A stretch of 11,280 nt of DNA from Chloroflexota bacterium. Its GTDB lineage: Bacteria; Chloroflexota; Dehalococcoidia; Lucifugimonadales; UBA3495. The stretch lies in the NCBI GenBank assembly GCA_022562335.1, contig JADFPM010000061.1, forward strand, positions 1 through 11,280. Direction: 5' to 3'. This document shows, piece by piece, positions 1-6,664 of the stretch (positions within the stretch are counted from its first letter, which is position 1; the number at the start of each line of letters is the position of its first letter). The notes below the pieces were generated by a model. The model saw nothing but the letters and a program-made list of their open reading frames with translations. It made no database searches and was not told where the DNA came from. Position numbers and translations under genes: made by a program.

Positions 1-831
1 TATGTGAAGGCTCATGACAAAATAGCTTTTGTCCAGTCCGCCCTCGGCGATGCTGCGGGTCAGGTAAAGCGGAATGACGAACATCACCGCAACGTCGCCC
101 ATGCCTCTCACTGCGGAAACGGTAAAAATGGACCACATGCCCCCGGCCCGGAACACGGTGCGCAGTGAACGCCACTGGGTCATGAAGTTTTCCCGTATCG
201 GGACGTTTTGGATTTTGGCTCCCCCTACGCCCCTTAGGAACACCGCCACGACCACACCCAGTATGAGCAACAATGGGGTCCCGCCCCCCATGATTAAACG
301 CCAGCCCACCAAACTCAGCAAAGCGCCCACGGTCACCGGTCCGATAAAATCGCCAACGTTGCCGAAGGAACGGTGCAAGGAGATCAAGAGGCCCCGTTTT
401 TCGGGGTAGCGCCGGGCCAACAACCCCAAGGCCGGCGGGTGCCAAAGAGCGCTGCCGGCCGATGCCACCGCCAGGGCAGCCAGTATCAGGCCGTAAGTGG
501 GAGACGCGGCCACGAGAATGTAACCAACTCCAATAAGGAACAGGCTGAATGCTAAAACATAGCCCACCCGGTGCTGGAACATATCCACGAAGAAACCGCT
601 GAACATGCTGACCAGGCCGCCGGTGAGACGCCGGGTGGCCATCAAGACTGCCCCTTGTATGGGCAATAGTCCCAATGAGTCGTAGATAGCGGGAAGGAAT
701 ACCTGGAAGCTATTGGCGTACAGGTGCTCAAAGCCATGGCAGCCGATCAACGTGGTGGCCATGACCGAGTCTTTAGTACGCTTTGGTTCTGCGTTTATCA
801 GGGCGCCTGATTGTCGTACGGCTTCTGCCAC
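1..831 (-). CDS. MFS transporter, Fsr-like, N-terminal half (runs off left edge)
   Basis: The minus strand is open from 831 to the window edge and encodes at least 277 residues of a polytopic membrane protein, roughly the first half of a major facilitator superfamily permease. Successive hydrophobic segments are visible, with an MFS-type loop containing LWHPPALGLLARRYPEKRG followed by GNVGDFIGP, which resembles the fosmidomycin-resistance (Fsr) branch of drug efflux transporters; the substrate is not known. The start is uncertain: a GTG at 831 has a purine-rich AAGGCAGG upstream, while an ATG at 762 (MATTLIGCHGFEHLY) sits nearer the first membrane segment. The frame stays open upstream of 831, so the N terminus rests on start-codon choice alone. 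It is divergent from the metallophosphoesterase; a possible -10 (TATACT, 908-913, minus strand) has no good -35. The C-terminal half lies outside the window. Confidence 0.85.
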   Translation of the reverse strand, partial: MAEAVRQSGALINAEPKRTKDSVMATTLIGCHGFEHLYANSFQVFLPAIYDSLGLLPIQGAVLMATRRLTGGLVSMFSGFFVDMFQHRVGYVLAFSLFLIGVGYILVAASPTYGLILAALAVASAGSALWHPPALGLLARRYPEKRGLLISLHRSFGNVGDFIGPVTVGALLSLVGWRLIMGGGTPLLLILGVVVAVFLRGVGGAKIQNVPIRENFMTQWRSLRTVFRAGGMWSIFTVSAVRGMGDVAVMFVIPLYLTRSIAEGGLDKSYFVMSLHI

Positions 832-1040
832 GTGCGAAACCTGCCTTGCGATATATTTACTTAGATGATCTTGACCGGCACTGAGTATCCATTTTCGTAA
901 CGCCGGGAGTATACACCCGCATCTGTCTTGGTGAAAGAAGGATTTGACGCCTGCGGATTGGGTCCACCGGATGTTTCCTAAAGCTTTCTCGCAAATGTTC
1001 CAGCCATACACAGAGACACCACCTCCGGAGCGGCCGCAGG

Positions 1041-1069
1041 TTGGGCGCAACCCAATCGGTCTGTATAAT
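1041..1069 (+). promoter_or_regulatory. sigma70-like promoter of the metallophosphoesterase gene
   Basis: A perfect -10 TATAAT (1064-1069) lies 17 bases after TTGGGC (1041-1046), a 3/6 match to the -35 consensus. Transcription would start near 1076, giving a leader of about 64 bases before the TTG start at 1140. A 7-bp inverted repeat (ACCCAAT 1050-1056 / ATTGGGT 1068-1074) overlaps the -10 and could be an operator. Confidence 0.6.
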
Positions 1070-1139
1070 TGGGTGGAGGACAACTATTTGTGCACCCTTT
1101 ATTCCATTTACTCCTGATTTTGACAGTGGAGAATACCCG

Positions 1140-1880
1140 TTGCGCGCCCTGATCCTTGCCGATATCCATGCCAATCTGGAGGCCCTGACCGCGGTGATGG
1201 AAGACGCCCGCGTCAGGGGTGGCTTCGACGCTATCTGGTGCTTGGGAGACACCGTTGGCTACGGGCCCGACCCAAATGCTTGCCTGGAGATGATTTGGGG
1301 TTACTCCCTGACCGTCGTGGCGGGGAACCACGATTTCGCCGCGGTGGGAAAGCGAACCACCGACGATTTCAACTACGCTGCCAAGGCATCGGCGGAGTGG
1401 ACGCGAAGCCAACTTTCCAAAGAGGCAGTCCGATTTGTGGAAGACCTTCCCCTTTCGGTCATCGTAGAGCCCTTCACCCTGGTCCACGGGACGCTGCGAG
1501 ACCCTTTATCGGAGTACCTGCTGGACCAGGAGACGGCTTCGGCAACATTGGCAATGCTGGAAACCAAGTACTGTCTGGTGGGACATTCCCACATGCCATT
1601 CATATGTTCGGAGATATCTGGAGATGACCGGGGACCGGAATTCCTCGATTTTACCGAGGACCAGCCCTTTCCCTTACCCGAATGCCGTAGCATCTTCAAT
1701 TCTGGAGGCGTAGGCCAGCCTAGGGACCGGGACCCCAGGTCCAGCTATGCGTTGTATGATAGCCAAGAGGGATTGATCTGGCGGCATCGGGTGGCGTATG
1801 AGATTGGAGTCACCCAAGAAAAGATGCGCCGGGCCAAGCTGCCCGAATACCTGATCGAAAGGCTGAACCATGGCCGCTAG
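1140..1880 (+). CDS. Calcineurin-like metallophosphoesterase (YfcE/Metallophos_2 type)
   Basis: This 246-residue protein carries the ordered metal-binding motifs of the calcineurin-like phosphoesterase superfamily: D-x-H (D8, H10 in LADIHANLEAL), GD (G36-D37 in GDTVGYGPDP), GNHD (62-65), an isolated His (H116 in VHGTL) and GHSH (148-151). A C-terminal GGVGQPRDRDPRSSYALYD segment is typical of the compact YfcE/MJ0936-like branch, which hydrolyses phosphodiesters or phosphomonoesters with two divalent metals; the substrate cannot be told from sequence. The TTG at 1140 is preferred because GTGGAG lies 8 bases upstream and the core fold starts immediately (RALILADIHAN). The frame is open back to a TTG at 1041, but that would place the promoter inside the gene. 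It ends just before the tRNA-Lys promoter and appears monocistronic and cytoplasmic. Confidence 0.9.
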   Translation: MRALILADIHANLEALTAVMEDARVRGGFDAIWCLGDTVGYGPDPNACLEMIWGYSLTVVAGNHDFAAVGKRTTDDFNYAAKASAEWTRSQLSKEAVRFVEDLPLSVIVEPFTLVHGTLRDPLSEYLLDQETASATLAMLETKYCLVGHSHMPFICSEISGDDRGPEFLDFTEDQPFPLPECRSIFNSGGVGQPRDRDPRSSYALYDSQEGLIWRHRVAYEIGVTQEKMRRAKLPEYLIERLNHGR

Positions 1881-1921
1881 GGGGAAGATCGCTCCGCCGC
1901 CTTACGGGAGTGAAAATCACG

Positions 1922-1949
1922 TTGACAATCCAACGCCTTTCTTGATAAT
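1922..1949 (+). promoter_or_regulatory. Strong promoter of tRNA-Lys
   Basis: A perfect -35 TTGACA (1922-1927) and a -10 GATAAT (1944-1949, 5/6) are separated by 16 bases. The predicted start near 1956 gives a ~30-nt 5' leader before the mature tRNA at 1986. A near-consensus promoter without visible operators suits a stable RNA gene. Confidence 0.75.
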
Positions 1950-1985
1950 TTCAAGCTGAAGCGCCGCCCCGGCAACACCTCCTTT

Positions 1986-2062
<77 letters not shown>

Positions 2063-2078
2063 AATTTAGGCATGAAAA

Positions 2079-2104
2079 AGGCCCCTGGGATAGTCTAGGG
2101 GCCT
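2079..2104 (+). terminator. Hairpin just downstream of tRNA-Lys (possible terminator)
   Basis: AGGCCCCT (2079-2086) and AGGGGCCT (2097-2104) form a perfect 8-bp stem with a 10-base loop, preceded by five A and followed by CTTGATT. The T tract is poor on the plus strand; the A run makes the structure plausible as a terminator for the minus-strand nuclease as well. It lies 17 bp inside the island's left repeat. Confidence 0.45.
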
Positions 2105-2319
2105 CTTGATTCTAACCGATGTTCACGGATTGTGCACGAACCTTTTCGGGCGCCGGGGGGTTCGTTTCCCAAACACATCGCGAAAATCAAGGTGGAACAA
2201 CCGATGGGTTTTACCGTGGTCGGGCTGATCTTCCGGTGCTATCCCTGCAAAACACGTGGGAATGGCTGCAACGCCACCAGGACCACCAGGGAGCCGTCTC
2301 GAAAACGGTAGACCTCGGT

Positions 2320-2757
2320 TCACCAAAGACAACCAACACCATTCGCTCTAGCTTCTTTTTCCAGACCCACCAGGTGATCCTTGTGTTGCCCGTCCTTGAA
2401 CCACGCCCTCCCCAGGCCTTCTGAGATCAACACCTCGTCGATGCTCTGCCCGGTTTCGGTATACATGTAGTAGAGCAATTTACCATAGGGATCGGCCGTC
2501 CTGGGCCCAATTTGGTATCTTGCCGTCTCCCCAAGCAGTTCTTCTAATCTCCGTTTGGCTGTCCCCGAGCACCTTTGCCCCAGCTCGGGGGTGTCCACCC
2601 CAAACAGGCGAACTTCACCATCGGGAGTCTCGAACGTATCGCCGTCGATGACCCGGATGACTTCGATCTCAGGACATTCTAGGCATTGAAGAGTGGTCAT
2701 CTCTGTGGCGCAGGCGGCCAGGAATAGCATTGCCAAAGTAAGCGTGAGCGATTTCAT
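2320..2757 (-). CDS. Lipoprotein with staphylococcal-nuclease (thermonuclease) fold
   Basis: The 145-residue product starts with a lipoprotein signal peptide: MKSLTLTLAMLFLAAC, with lipobox L13-A-A-C16, so it should be lipid-anchored outside the cytoplasmic membrane. Residues ~31-145 form an SNase (TNase) domain: VIDGDTF (D40), VRLFGVDTPE (R50, D55, E58), the DPYGK segment (residues 89-93) and C-terminal ISEGLGRAWF. Staphylococcal nuclease uses Arg35, Glu43 and Arg87; the first two match R50 and E58, but the Arg87 position is Lys93. SNase proteins cleave DNA or RNA with calcium; reduced or altered activity is an inference from the Lys. ATG 2757 is chosen because it begins the signal peptide and overlaps the stop of the upstream frameshifted gene as ATGA. 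No Shine-Dalgarno is obvious, consistent with translational coupling. The gene points toward tRNA-Lys inside the island. Confidence 0.85.
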   Translation of the reverse strand: MKSLTLTLAMLFLAACATEMTTLQCLECPEIEVIRVIDGDTFETPDGEVRLFGVDTPELGQRCSGTAKRRLEELLGETARYQIGPRTADPYGKLLYYMYTETGQSIDEVLISEGLGRAWFKDGQHKDHLVGLEKEARANGVGCLW

Positions 2758-3016
2758 GTGGTTAGGGTATACCAGCCGCCGTGTTCCATGTTCCGGCACA
2801 AGGTCAGCCGGCGGCCATCTTCTTGCGTCACTCGGCAGCGGAGCTTGCTGACCGGCTCCCGCTCCCACGGTTCGGTGTCGTCCTGCCATACTGATCGATG
2901 GAATCGACCCTCAGCTCTTCCCCCAGGTACGTCACGAAAAGCGGCCGATGGAACGCGTCCTCGGCGACTGTGACGGGCATCGGCGGTAGGGACCGGGTTT
3001 TGATGCGGTTGGGCAT
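2754..3016 (-). pseudogene. Small DUF6504-like protein gene, broken by a one-base frameshift
   Basis: The ATG at 3016 has a strong Shine-Dalgarno (AGGGAGG, 5 bases upstream) and reads MPNRIKTRSLPPMPVTVAED, then HRPLFVTYLGEELRVDSIDQ. Around 2890 the plausible protein moves to another frame, WQDDTEPWEREPVSKLRCRV, then TQEDGRRLTLCRNMEHGGWY, ending at TGA 2754-2756. The ATG-to-stop length, 263 bases, is one short of 88 codons, as expected for a single lost base. The joined product resembles small beta-rich proteins of the DUF6504 kind (polar start, GEELRV, W-E-REP-S-R-V-EDGR-LTL-R, GGWY); that family name comes from memory and is weak. The TGA overlaps the nuclease ATG, so the two formed a coupled operon. 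Without the shift the first frame ends at TGA 2828-2830. A sequencing or assembly error is an alternative to true decay. Confidence 0.55.
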
Positions 3017-3202
3017 GGTGGCCTCCCTCAGCGTCGGCTACGAGCCGAGTCTAGGGAGTGGGTGTCGAGGCGGGGTAGGGCGGGGTGTCACAGCAATAAA
3101 AAGGTGCGTCTACGCTACAATATCAACTGGAAATCAGTTGGTCGAAGGCGACCTTCCGGATATCGCCGCCTCCGGCGAGATCAGTCCTTTGGAGAAGAAC
3201 AC

Positions 3203-3739
3203 GTGGATGCACCGACCGTCTTCATCTCATACTCGCATGACTCCGACGTACACAAGGCTTGGGTCTTAAGCTTCGCTACCGACCTTCGTGATAACGGCAT
3301 CGACGCAACCCTTGATCAGTGAGACTTAGCGCTGGGCCAGGACACTGCGGCATTTATGCAAAGGGGTATCACTGAGTCCAGGCGGGTCATTCTCGTGTGC
3401 GCCGAAGGATATGTAACGAAGGCCGAGGCCGGTTCCGGAGGCGTTGGATACGAGAGGCTAATCGTTACCGCTGAAATTGTGCAGAATATCGACACGAAGA
3501 AGTTTATCCCTGTCCTGCGTCACAATGCCGGGGCGCATAAGGTGCCGAGTTTTATAGGGCCCCGCCTTTACATTGATTTCTCAGTGGATGGGGATTATCA
3601 GTCCCAACTGGATCAGTTGGTCCGCGAGATCCTTGGTGTTCCGTCCGTAGCCAAGCCACCTCTTGGCCCGAATCCCTTCTCTGGCTCAGCGCCTGCTTCG
3701 ACCGCTGTGCGTGCAACTGGATCAACCGGCCTGACTTGA
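3203..3739 (+). pseudogene. SEFIR/TIR-domain protein gene with in-frame TGA at codon 40
   Basis: Starting at GTG 3203 (GGAG 8 bases upstream), the frame encodes 178 codons of a SEFIR/TIR-like domain: VFISYSHDSDVHKAWV, LRDNGIDATLDQ, [TGA], DLALGQDTAAFMQRGITES, RRVILVCAEGYVTKA, GGVGYER (E84), FIPVLRH, and a linker KPPLGPNPFSG. The family pattern here is LDQWDL-x-G-D, so TGA 3320-3322 most simply derives from TGG by one transition. The frame resumes cleanly after it, with no further stop until TGA 3737-3739. SEFIR and TIR domains act in assembly and, in bacteria, often as NAD-cleaving immune effectors; E84 is a candidate catalytic Glu by position, which is inference. After the linker only ~20 low-complexity residues remain, so the usual second domain appears lost. 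An ATG at 3356 could restart translation, but would lack the SYSHDS strand. Confidence 0.8.
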
Positions 3740-3761
3740 CCAGATGGACACAACATGATTT

Positions 3762-3815
3762 CCAGGCGTGAAATCCCAAGATAATGAGACCAGTAAAACC
3801 CATGATTACGCCTGG
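3762..3815. repeat. Inverted repeat CCAGGCGT/ACGCCTGG beside attR
   Basis: CCAGGCGT (3762-3769) and its exact complement ACGCCTGG (3808-3815) flank a 38-base centre, ending 5 bp before the right att repeat. CATGATT also occurs as a direct repeat at 3754-3760 and 3801-3807. Paired sites this close to an att core could be recombinase or accessory-protein arm sites; function is inferred from position only. Confidence 0.4.
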
Positions 3816-3820
3816 CTTGA

Positions 3821-3868
3821 GACTCTTAATCAGTAGGTTCCCGGTTCAATCCCGGGGCGGGTCACCAA
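3821..3868 (+). repeat. attR-like direct repeat (48 bp, copy 2: tRNA-Lys 3' half)
   Basis: This is an exact copy of 2015-2062. It holds the 3' part of the tRNA-Lys anticodon arm, the variable loop, T arm, acceptor 3' strand and CCA. No 5' half (acceptor strand or D arm) precedes it, so it cannot fold into a tRNA. It is probably the original chromosomal 3' end displaced by the insertion. Confidence 0.9.
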
Positions 3869-4181
3869 CACCTTTGTTTCTTTACCATCTTTCATCCATC
3901 CCCGGGTCTTTCTTGGTCATCAGCCGGCACATGATCAAACGGCGCGCACTCGAACTCCACGGGGCATTGACCGGCCGTGCCGGCGGATATGTCCGAATCC
4001 AATACGTATGATATGGGGCCGCCGCTAGTATCTAGCTTTGGCTGGGTGGACAATCCGACGAATAGGCAGATATAATACCTCGACCTACCGGCGTGGGCCG
4101 GATGAGCCGATATAAAGGTGGGCTGCCCACCAAATTCCCACGAACTCCGGCCGGGTGAACCCTTGGGGCGAACGCCTGAAC
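3869..4181. other. Intergenic stretch between island and tRNA-Leu
   Basis: In 313 bases the only supported item is the TGGACA/TATAAT promoter at 4047-4076. A short GC hairpin, CCGGC-CGT-GCCGG, occurs near 3971-3983 without a T tract. An open minus-strand frame across this area runs through the tRNA-Leu gene and is not a credible gene. The sequence right after 3868 (CACCTTTGTTTCTTTACC) would originally have followed tRNA-Lys directly. Confidence 0.6.
4047..4076 (+). promoter_or_regulatory. Promoter of tRNA-Leu
   Basis: TGGACA (4047-4052, 5/6) and a perfect TATAAT (4071-4076) are separated by 18 bases. Transcription would begin near 4083, giving a ~100-nt precursor leader before tRNA-Leu at 4182. 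The downstream ABC ATPase genes have no clear promoter and may be partly served by read-through. Confidence 0.6.
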
Positions 4182-4266
4182 GGGGAAGTGTCGGAACTGG
4201 TAGACGAGCATGATTTAGGATCATGTGCTGAAAGGCGTGGGAGTTCGAGTCTCCCCTTCCCCACCA
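4182..4266 (+). tRNA. tRNA-Leu, anticodon TAG
   Basis: This 85-base gene has the long variable arm of class II tRNAs. The acceptor GGGGAAG (4182-4188) pairs with CTTCCCC (4256-4262), followed by discriminator A4263 and encoded CCA. The anticodon stem CATGA/TCATG encloses loop TTTAGGA, with anticodon TAG at 4216-4218 (reads CTA and other CTN by wobble). The T arm GGGAG-TTCGAGT-CTCCC is intact. It sits 118 bases upstream of the oligopeptide ABC ATPase genes. Confidence 0.96.
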
Positions 4267-4383
4267 GGCAGGTGCCGGACATTCAAGGATGTACCAGGGG
4301 GACCCGGCCAAGATTCGATCCCGGCGAAAAGTCGATCGGGGAATAGTCTAGGATTCGATCACGTTCCAGACTGAGGAGGTCCA

Positions 4384-5397
4384 TTGGCGACGCTGCTGCA
4401 AGTGAACGGCCTAAAGACCCATTTCTTTACCTTCGAGGGCACGGTCAAGGCCGTGGACGGTATCACATATGACCTGGAAGCAGGGGAAACGCTGGGCTTG
4501 GTGGGCGAAAGCGGTTGTGGGAAAAGCGTTAGCGCTCTTTCATTGATGCGGTTGATACCCGACCCGCCGGGAAAGACCATCGAGGGCGAGGTCTTTTTTG
4601 AAGGCGAAGACATCTTGAAAATCGACATGGACGACATGCGCCGCATCCGCGGCGGCAGTATGTCCATGGTGTTCCAAGAGCCAATGACCTCGTTGAATCC
4701 GGTATTGACCATCGAAAGACAGTTGACGGAAACATTGCAGTTGCACATGGGCATGAACAACAAAGAATCCAAGGTGGCTGCTGCGGGACTTCTGGAAAGG
4801 GTGGGAATACCCGACCCTGAGCGCCGGGTCAAACAATACCCGCACCAGTTCAGCGGCGGAATGCGGCAAAGGGTGATGATCGCCATGGCCCTGAGTTGCA
4901 ATCCCAAACTGATCATCGCCGACGAGCCAACAACCGCGCTGGACGTGACTATTCAAGCCCAGATACTGGAACTCATGAAGTCGTTGACCACCGAATTCGG
5001 CGTGGCTCTGATAATAATCACCCACAACTTGGGAGTGGTTGCCAGATACGCCGACCGGGTCAACATCATGTATGCAGGCAAGATCATCGAGCGAGGGACG
5101 GCCAGGGAGATCTACGCCAATCCCCGGCACCCTTACACCATCGGTTTGCTAAACTCGGTGCCCCGCTTGGACTTGCCCCGGCTGGCCAAATTGGAGCCCA
5201 TCGAGGGCCAGCCTCCCGACCTGATCAACCTGCCCGACGGGTGCGCCTTCCGGGCCCGGTGCCGCTTCGCCATAGACAAGTGCGCTACCGAAACACCTCC
5301 ACTGGTCCCCCTGACGGAAGGGCATTTGACAGCTTGCTGGCGGTCTGAAGATTTAGGCGATGCCGCGGTGCTGGAAGCCGCGAAAGCTGCCGTGTAA
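4384..5397 (+). CDS. Peptide ABC transporter ATPase, DppD/OppD-like
   Basis: The 337-residue protein is a cytoplasmic ATPase of the oligopeptide/nickel ABC importer class, powering peptide uptake with a partner ATPase, two permeases and a binding protein. Motifs in order: Walker A GESGCGKS (41-48), Q-loop Q98 (VFQEPMTSLNP), signature FSGGMRQR (156-163), Walker B LIIADEP (176-182), D-loop TALD and H-loop H214. The C-terminal oligopeptide-transporter extension follows (HPYTIGLLNSVPRLD, IEGQPPDLINLPDGC) with four Cys in C-x5-RC-x6-C...C order, the arrangement linked to an Fe-S cluster in some DppD proteins. The start is TTG 4384 behind a strong AGGAGG at an unusually short spacing of about 4 bases. 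A DppF-like partner follows after 89 bases; no permease or substrate-binding gene is near. Substrate specificity cannot be judged. Confidence 0.93.
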   Translation: MATLLQVNGLKTHFFTFEGTVKAVDGITYDLEAGETLGLVGESGCGKSVSALSLMRLIPDPPGKTIEGEVFFEGEDILKIDMDDMRRIRGGSMSMVFQEPMTSLNPVLTIERQLTETLQLHMGMNNKESKVAAAGLLERVGIPDPERRVKQYPHQFSGGMRQRVMIAMALSCNPKLIIADEPTTALDVTIQAQILELMKSLTTEFGVALIIITHNLGVVARYADRVNIMYAGKIIERGTAREIYANPRHPYTIGLLNSVPRLDLPRLAKLEPIEGQPPDLINLPDGCAFRARCRFAIDKCATETPPLVPLTEGHLTACWRSEDLGDAAVLEAAKAAV

Positions 5398-5399
5398 TC

Positions 5400-5416
5400 C
5401 CACGGCCGTGCCGTGG
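5400..5416 (+). repeat. Short hairpin between the two ABC ATPase genes
   Basis: CCACGG (5400-5405) and CCGTGG (5411-5416) form a 6-bp stem with a CCGTG loop, 3 bases after the upstream stop codon. There is no T tract, so it looks like an intercistronic RNA-stability structure rather than a terminator. Confidence 0.35.
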
Positions 5417-5486
5417 AATATTGGGTCTTGCCTTTGACCAAGGGTTCGCGCAACAGGCATATTTAGTTGACGGAGATCGGTGAATT

Positions 5487-6530
5487 ATGACGACCATGCC
5501 GGATACCCAGGCCTCGGGAGCCGCCGCTGGAGCAGACAGCGACGTTCTCCTGGATGTCATAGACCTGAAGATGCACTTCCCGGTGACATCGGGCATCATA
5601 CTGCAACGCACCGTGGCCCATATCAAAGCGGTGGACGGCGTCACCTTTCAGGTGAAACGGGGTGAGACCTTCGGTTTGGTGGGTGAAAGCGGCTGCGGAA
5701 AGACCACCACCGGCCGGTGCATACTCCAGCTATACAAACCCACGGCGGGGCAAATAATCTTCGACGGAGAGGAGCTATCGTCCCTGACCTCCCGCCAAAT
5801 GCGGGCCAAGCGGCGGGAGATGCAGGTGATCTTCCAGGACCCTTACAGTTCCCTCAACCCTAGGATGACCGCCGGCAACATCATCGGCGAACCCCTCATC
5901 GTCCACGGTTTGGTGGCAAACAAGGCTGAATACCGGGAACGGGTGGCCGACCTGCTGCAAAACGTGGGATTGAATCCCTATATGGCCGACCGGTTCCCCC
6001 ACGAATTCAGCGGCGGACAACGGCAGCGCATCGGCGTGGCCCGCGCCCTGTCGGTGAGCCCCAAATTCATCGTGGCCGACGAACCGGTGTCCGCCTTGGA
6101 CGTGTCGATCCAAGCCCAGATCATCAACCTGCTTGAAGAGCTTCAAGAACAGTTTGGGTTGACGTTCCTTTTCATCGCCCACGACCTATCGGTGGTCCGC
6201 CACATCAGCGACCGGGTGGGGGTCATGTACCTGGGGCACTTGGTGGAGATCGCCGACCGCAACGAGATCTACGCCAATCCGCTGCATCCCTACACCAAAG
6301 CATTGCTTTCAGCGGTGCCCATTCCCGACCCGGTGCTGGACGCCCAACGGGAAAGGGTCTTGCTGACCGGCGAGGTTCCCAGCCCATTGAACCCTCCGTC
6401 CGGCTGCGTGTTCCATCCCCGCTGCCCCATCGCCATCGATGACTGCAATGAGAATATTCCCGAACTGCGTGAAGTGGCGCCTGGTCACTGGGCCAGTTGT
6501 CTAAGGGTGCCGGGATACGGGTCGTACTAG
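5487..6530 (+). CDS. Peptide ABC transporter ATPase, DppF/OppF-like
   Basis: The 347-residue protein is the second ATPase of an oligopeptide/dipeptide ABC importer. A variable N terminus of ~20 residues leads into the nucleotide-binding domain: Walker A GESGCGKT (66-73), Q117 in VIFQDPYSSLNPR, signature FSGGQRQR (174-181), Walker B FIVADEP (194-200), SALDVSIQAQ and H-loop H232 (IAHDLSVV). The C-terminal domain has HPYTKALLSAVPIPDP, a GEVPSPLNPPSGC segment and the conserved Cys set (GC, RC, DC, SC). DPYSSLNPR and SGGQRQRIGVARAL distinguish DppF/OppF from its DppD-like neighbour. ATG 5487 is preceded by GGAG at 11 bases, a long spacing; an ATG at 5496 in the same frame is a possible alternative. 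The gene ends upstream of a strong terminator, closing a two-gene unit. Confidence 0.93.
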   Translation: MTTMPDTQASGAAAGADSDVLLDVIDLKMHFPVTSGIILQRTVAHIKAVDGVTFQVKRGETFGLVGESGCGKTTTGRCILQLYKPTAGQIIFDGEELSSLTSRQMRAKRREMQVIFQDPYSSLNPRMTAGNIIGEPLIVHGLVANKAEYRERVADLLQNVGLNPYMADRFPHEFSGGQRQRIGVARALSVSPKFIVADEPVSALDVSIQAQIINLLEELQEQFGLTFLFIAHDLSVVRHISDRVGVMYLGHLVEIADRNEIYANPLHPYTKALLSAVPIPDPVLDAQRERVLLTGEVPSPLNPPSGCVFHPRCPIAIDDCNENIPELREVAPGHWASCLRVPGYGSY

Positions 6531-6596
6531 CAGGGTGGCTCCGGTCGTGTGACCGATCTTCCCCAGTAAACACCGGACGGGAAGCGGCAGATCGTA

Positions 6597-6628
6597 AAAG
6601 AGGCGGCCATCAGGCCGCCTCTTTGTTT
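6597..6628 (+). terminator. Strong Rho-independent terminator after the ABC ATPase pair
   Basis: A perfect 12-bp stem (AAAGAGGCGGCC 6597-6608 with GGCCGCCTCTTT 6613-6624) encloses the tetraloop ATCA and runs into TTTGTTT. It lies 67 bases after the stop and separates this unit from lepA. A smaller hairpin (CGGTC-GTGT-GACCG, 6542-6555) precedes it. Confidence 0.93.
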
Positions 6629-6664
6629 GACCGCGGCAATGGGTTTTCCACGCCTCGCATCGCC

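Noticed and set aside
857..1487. Minus-strand open frames across the transporter/phosphoesterase divide.
   Set aside because: They overlap the well-supported phosphoesterase gene or its promoter region and carry no domain.
2123..2332. Minus-strand 69-codon frame overlapping the nuclease end.
   Set aside because: Arg/Pro-rich, no recognised motif, no convincing ribosome binding site; all frames in 2105-2319 look degenerate.
3203..3739. TGA as Trp or selenocysteine in this organism.
   Set aside because: Long housekeeping genes are free of in-frame TGA, use TGG for Trp, and other genes end sensibly at TGA (nuclease, DUF2269-like). The family residue is Trp, not Cys, so selenocysteine is not expected.
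3801..3820. CCATGATTACGCC followed by GCTTG resembles the start of pUC/M13 lacZ-alpha, hinting at vector sequence.
   Set aside because: The match is only ~20 bases with two mismatches; sequence on both sides is not vector-like, and the right side is the att repeat. Most likely chance, though a vector screen would settle it.
3821..3867. A second tRNA-Lys gene.
   Set aside because: Only the 3' half is present; no D arm or 5' acceptor strand precedes it.
3892..4311. Minus-strand 139-codon open frame.
   Set aside because: It runs through the tRNA-Leu gene antisense (giving GRGDSNSHAF-type peptide, a frequent false gene) and has no recognisable domain.
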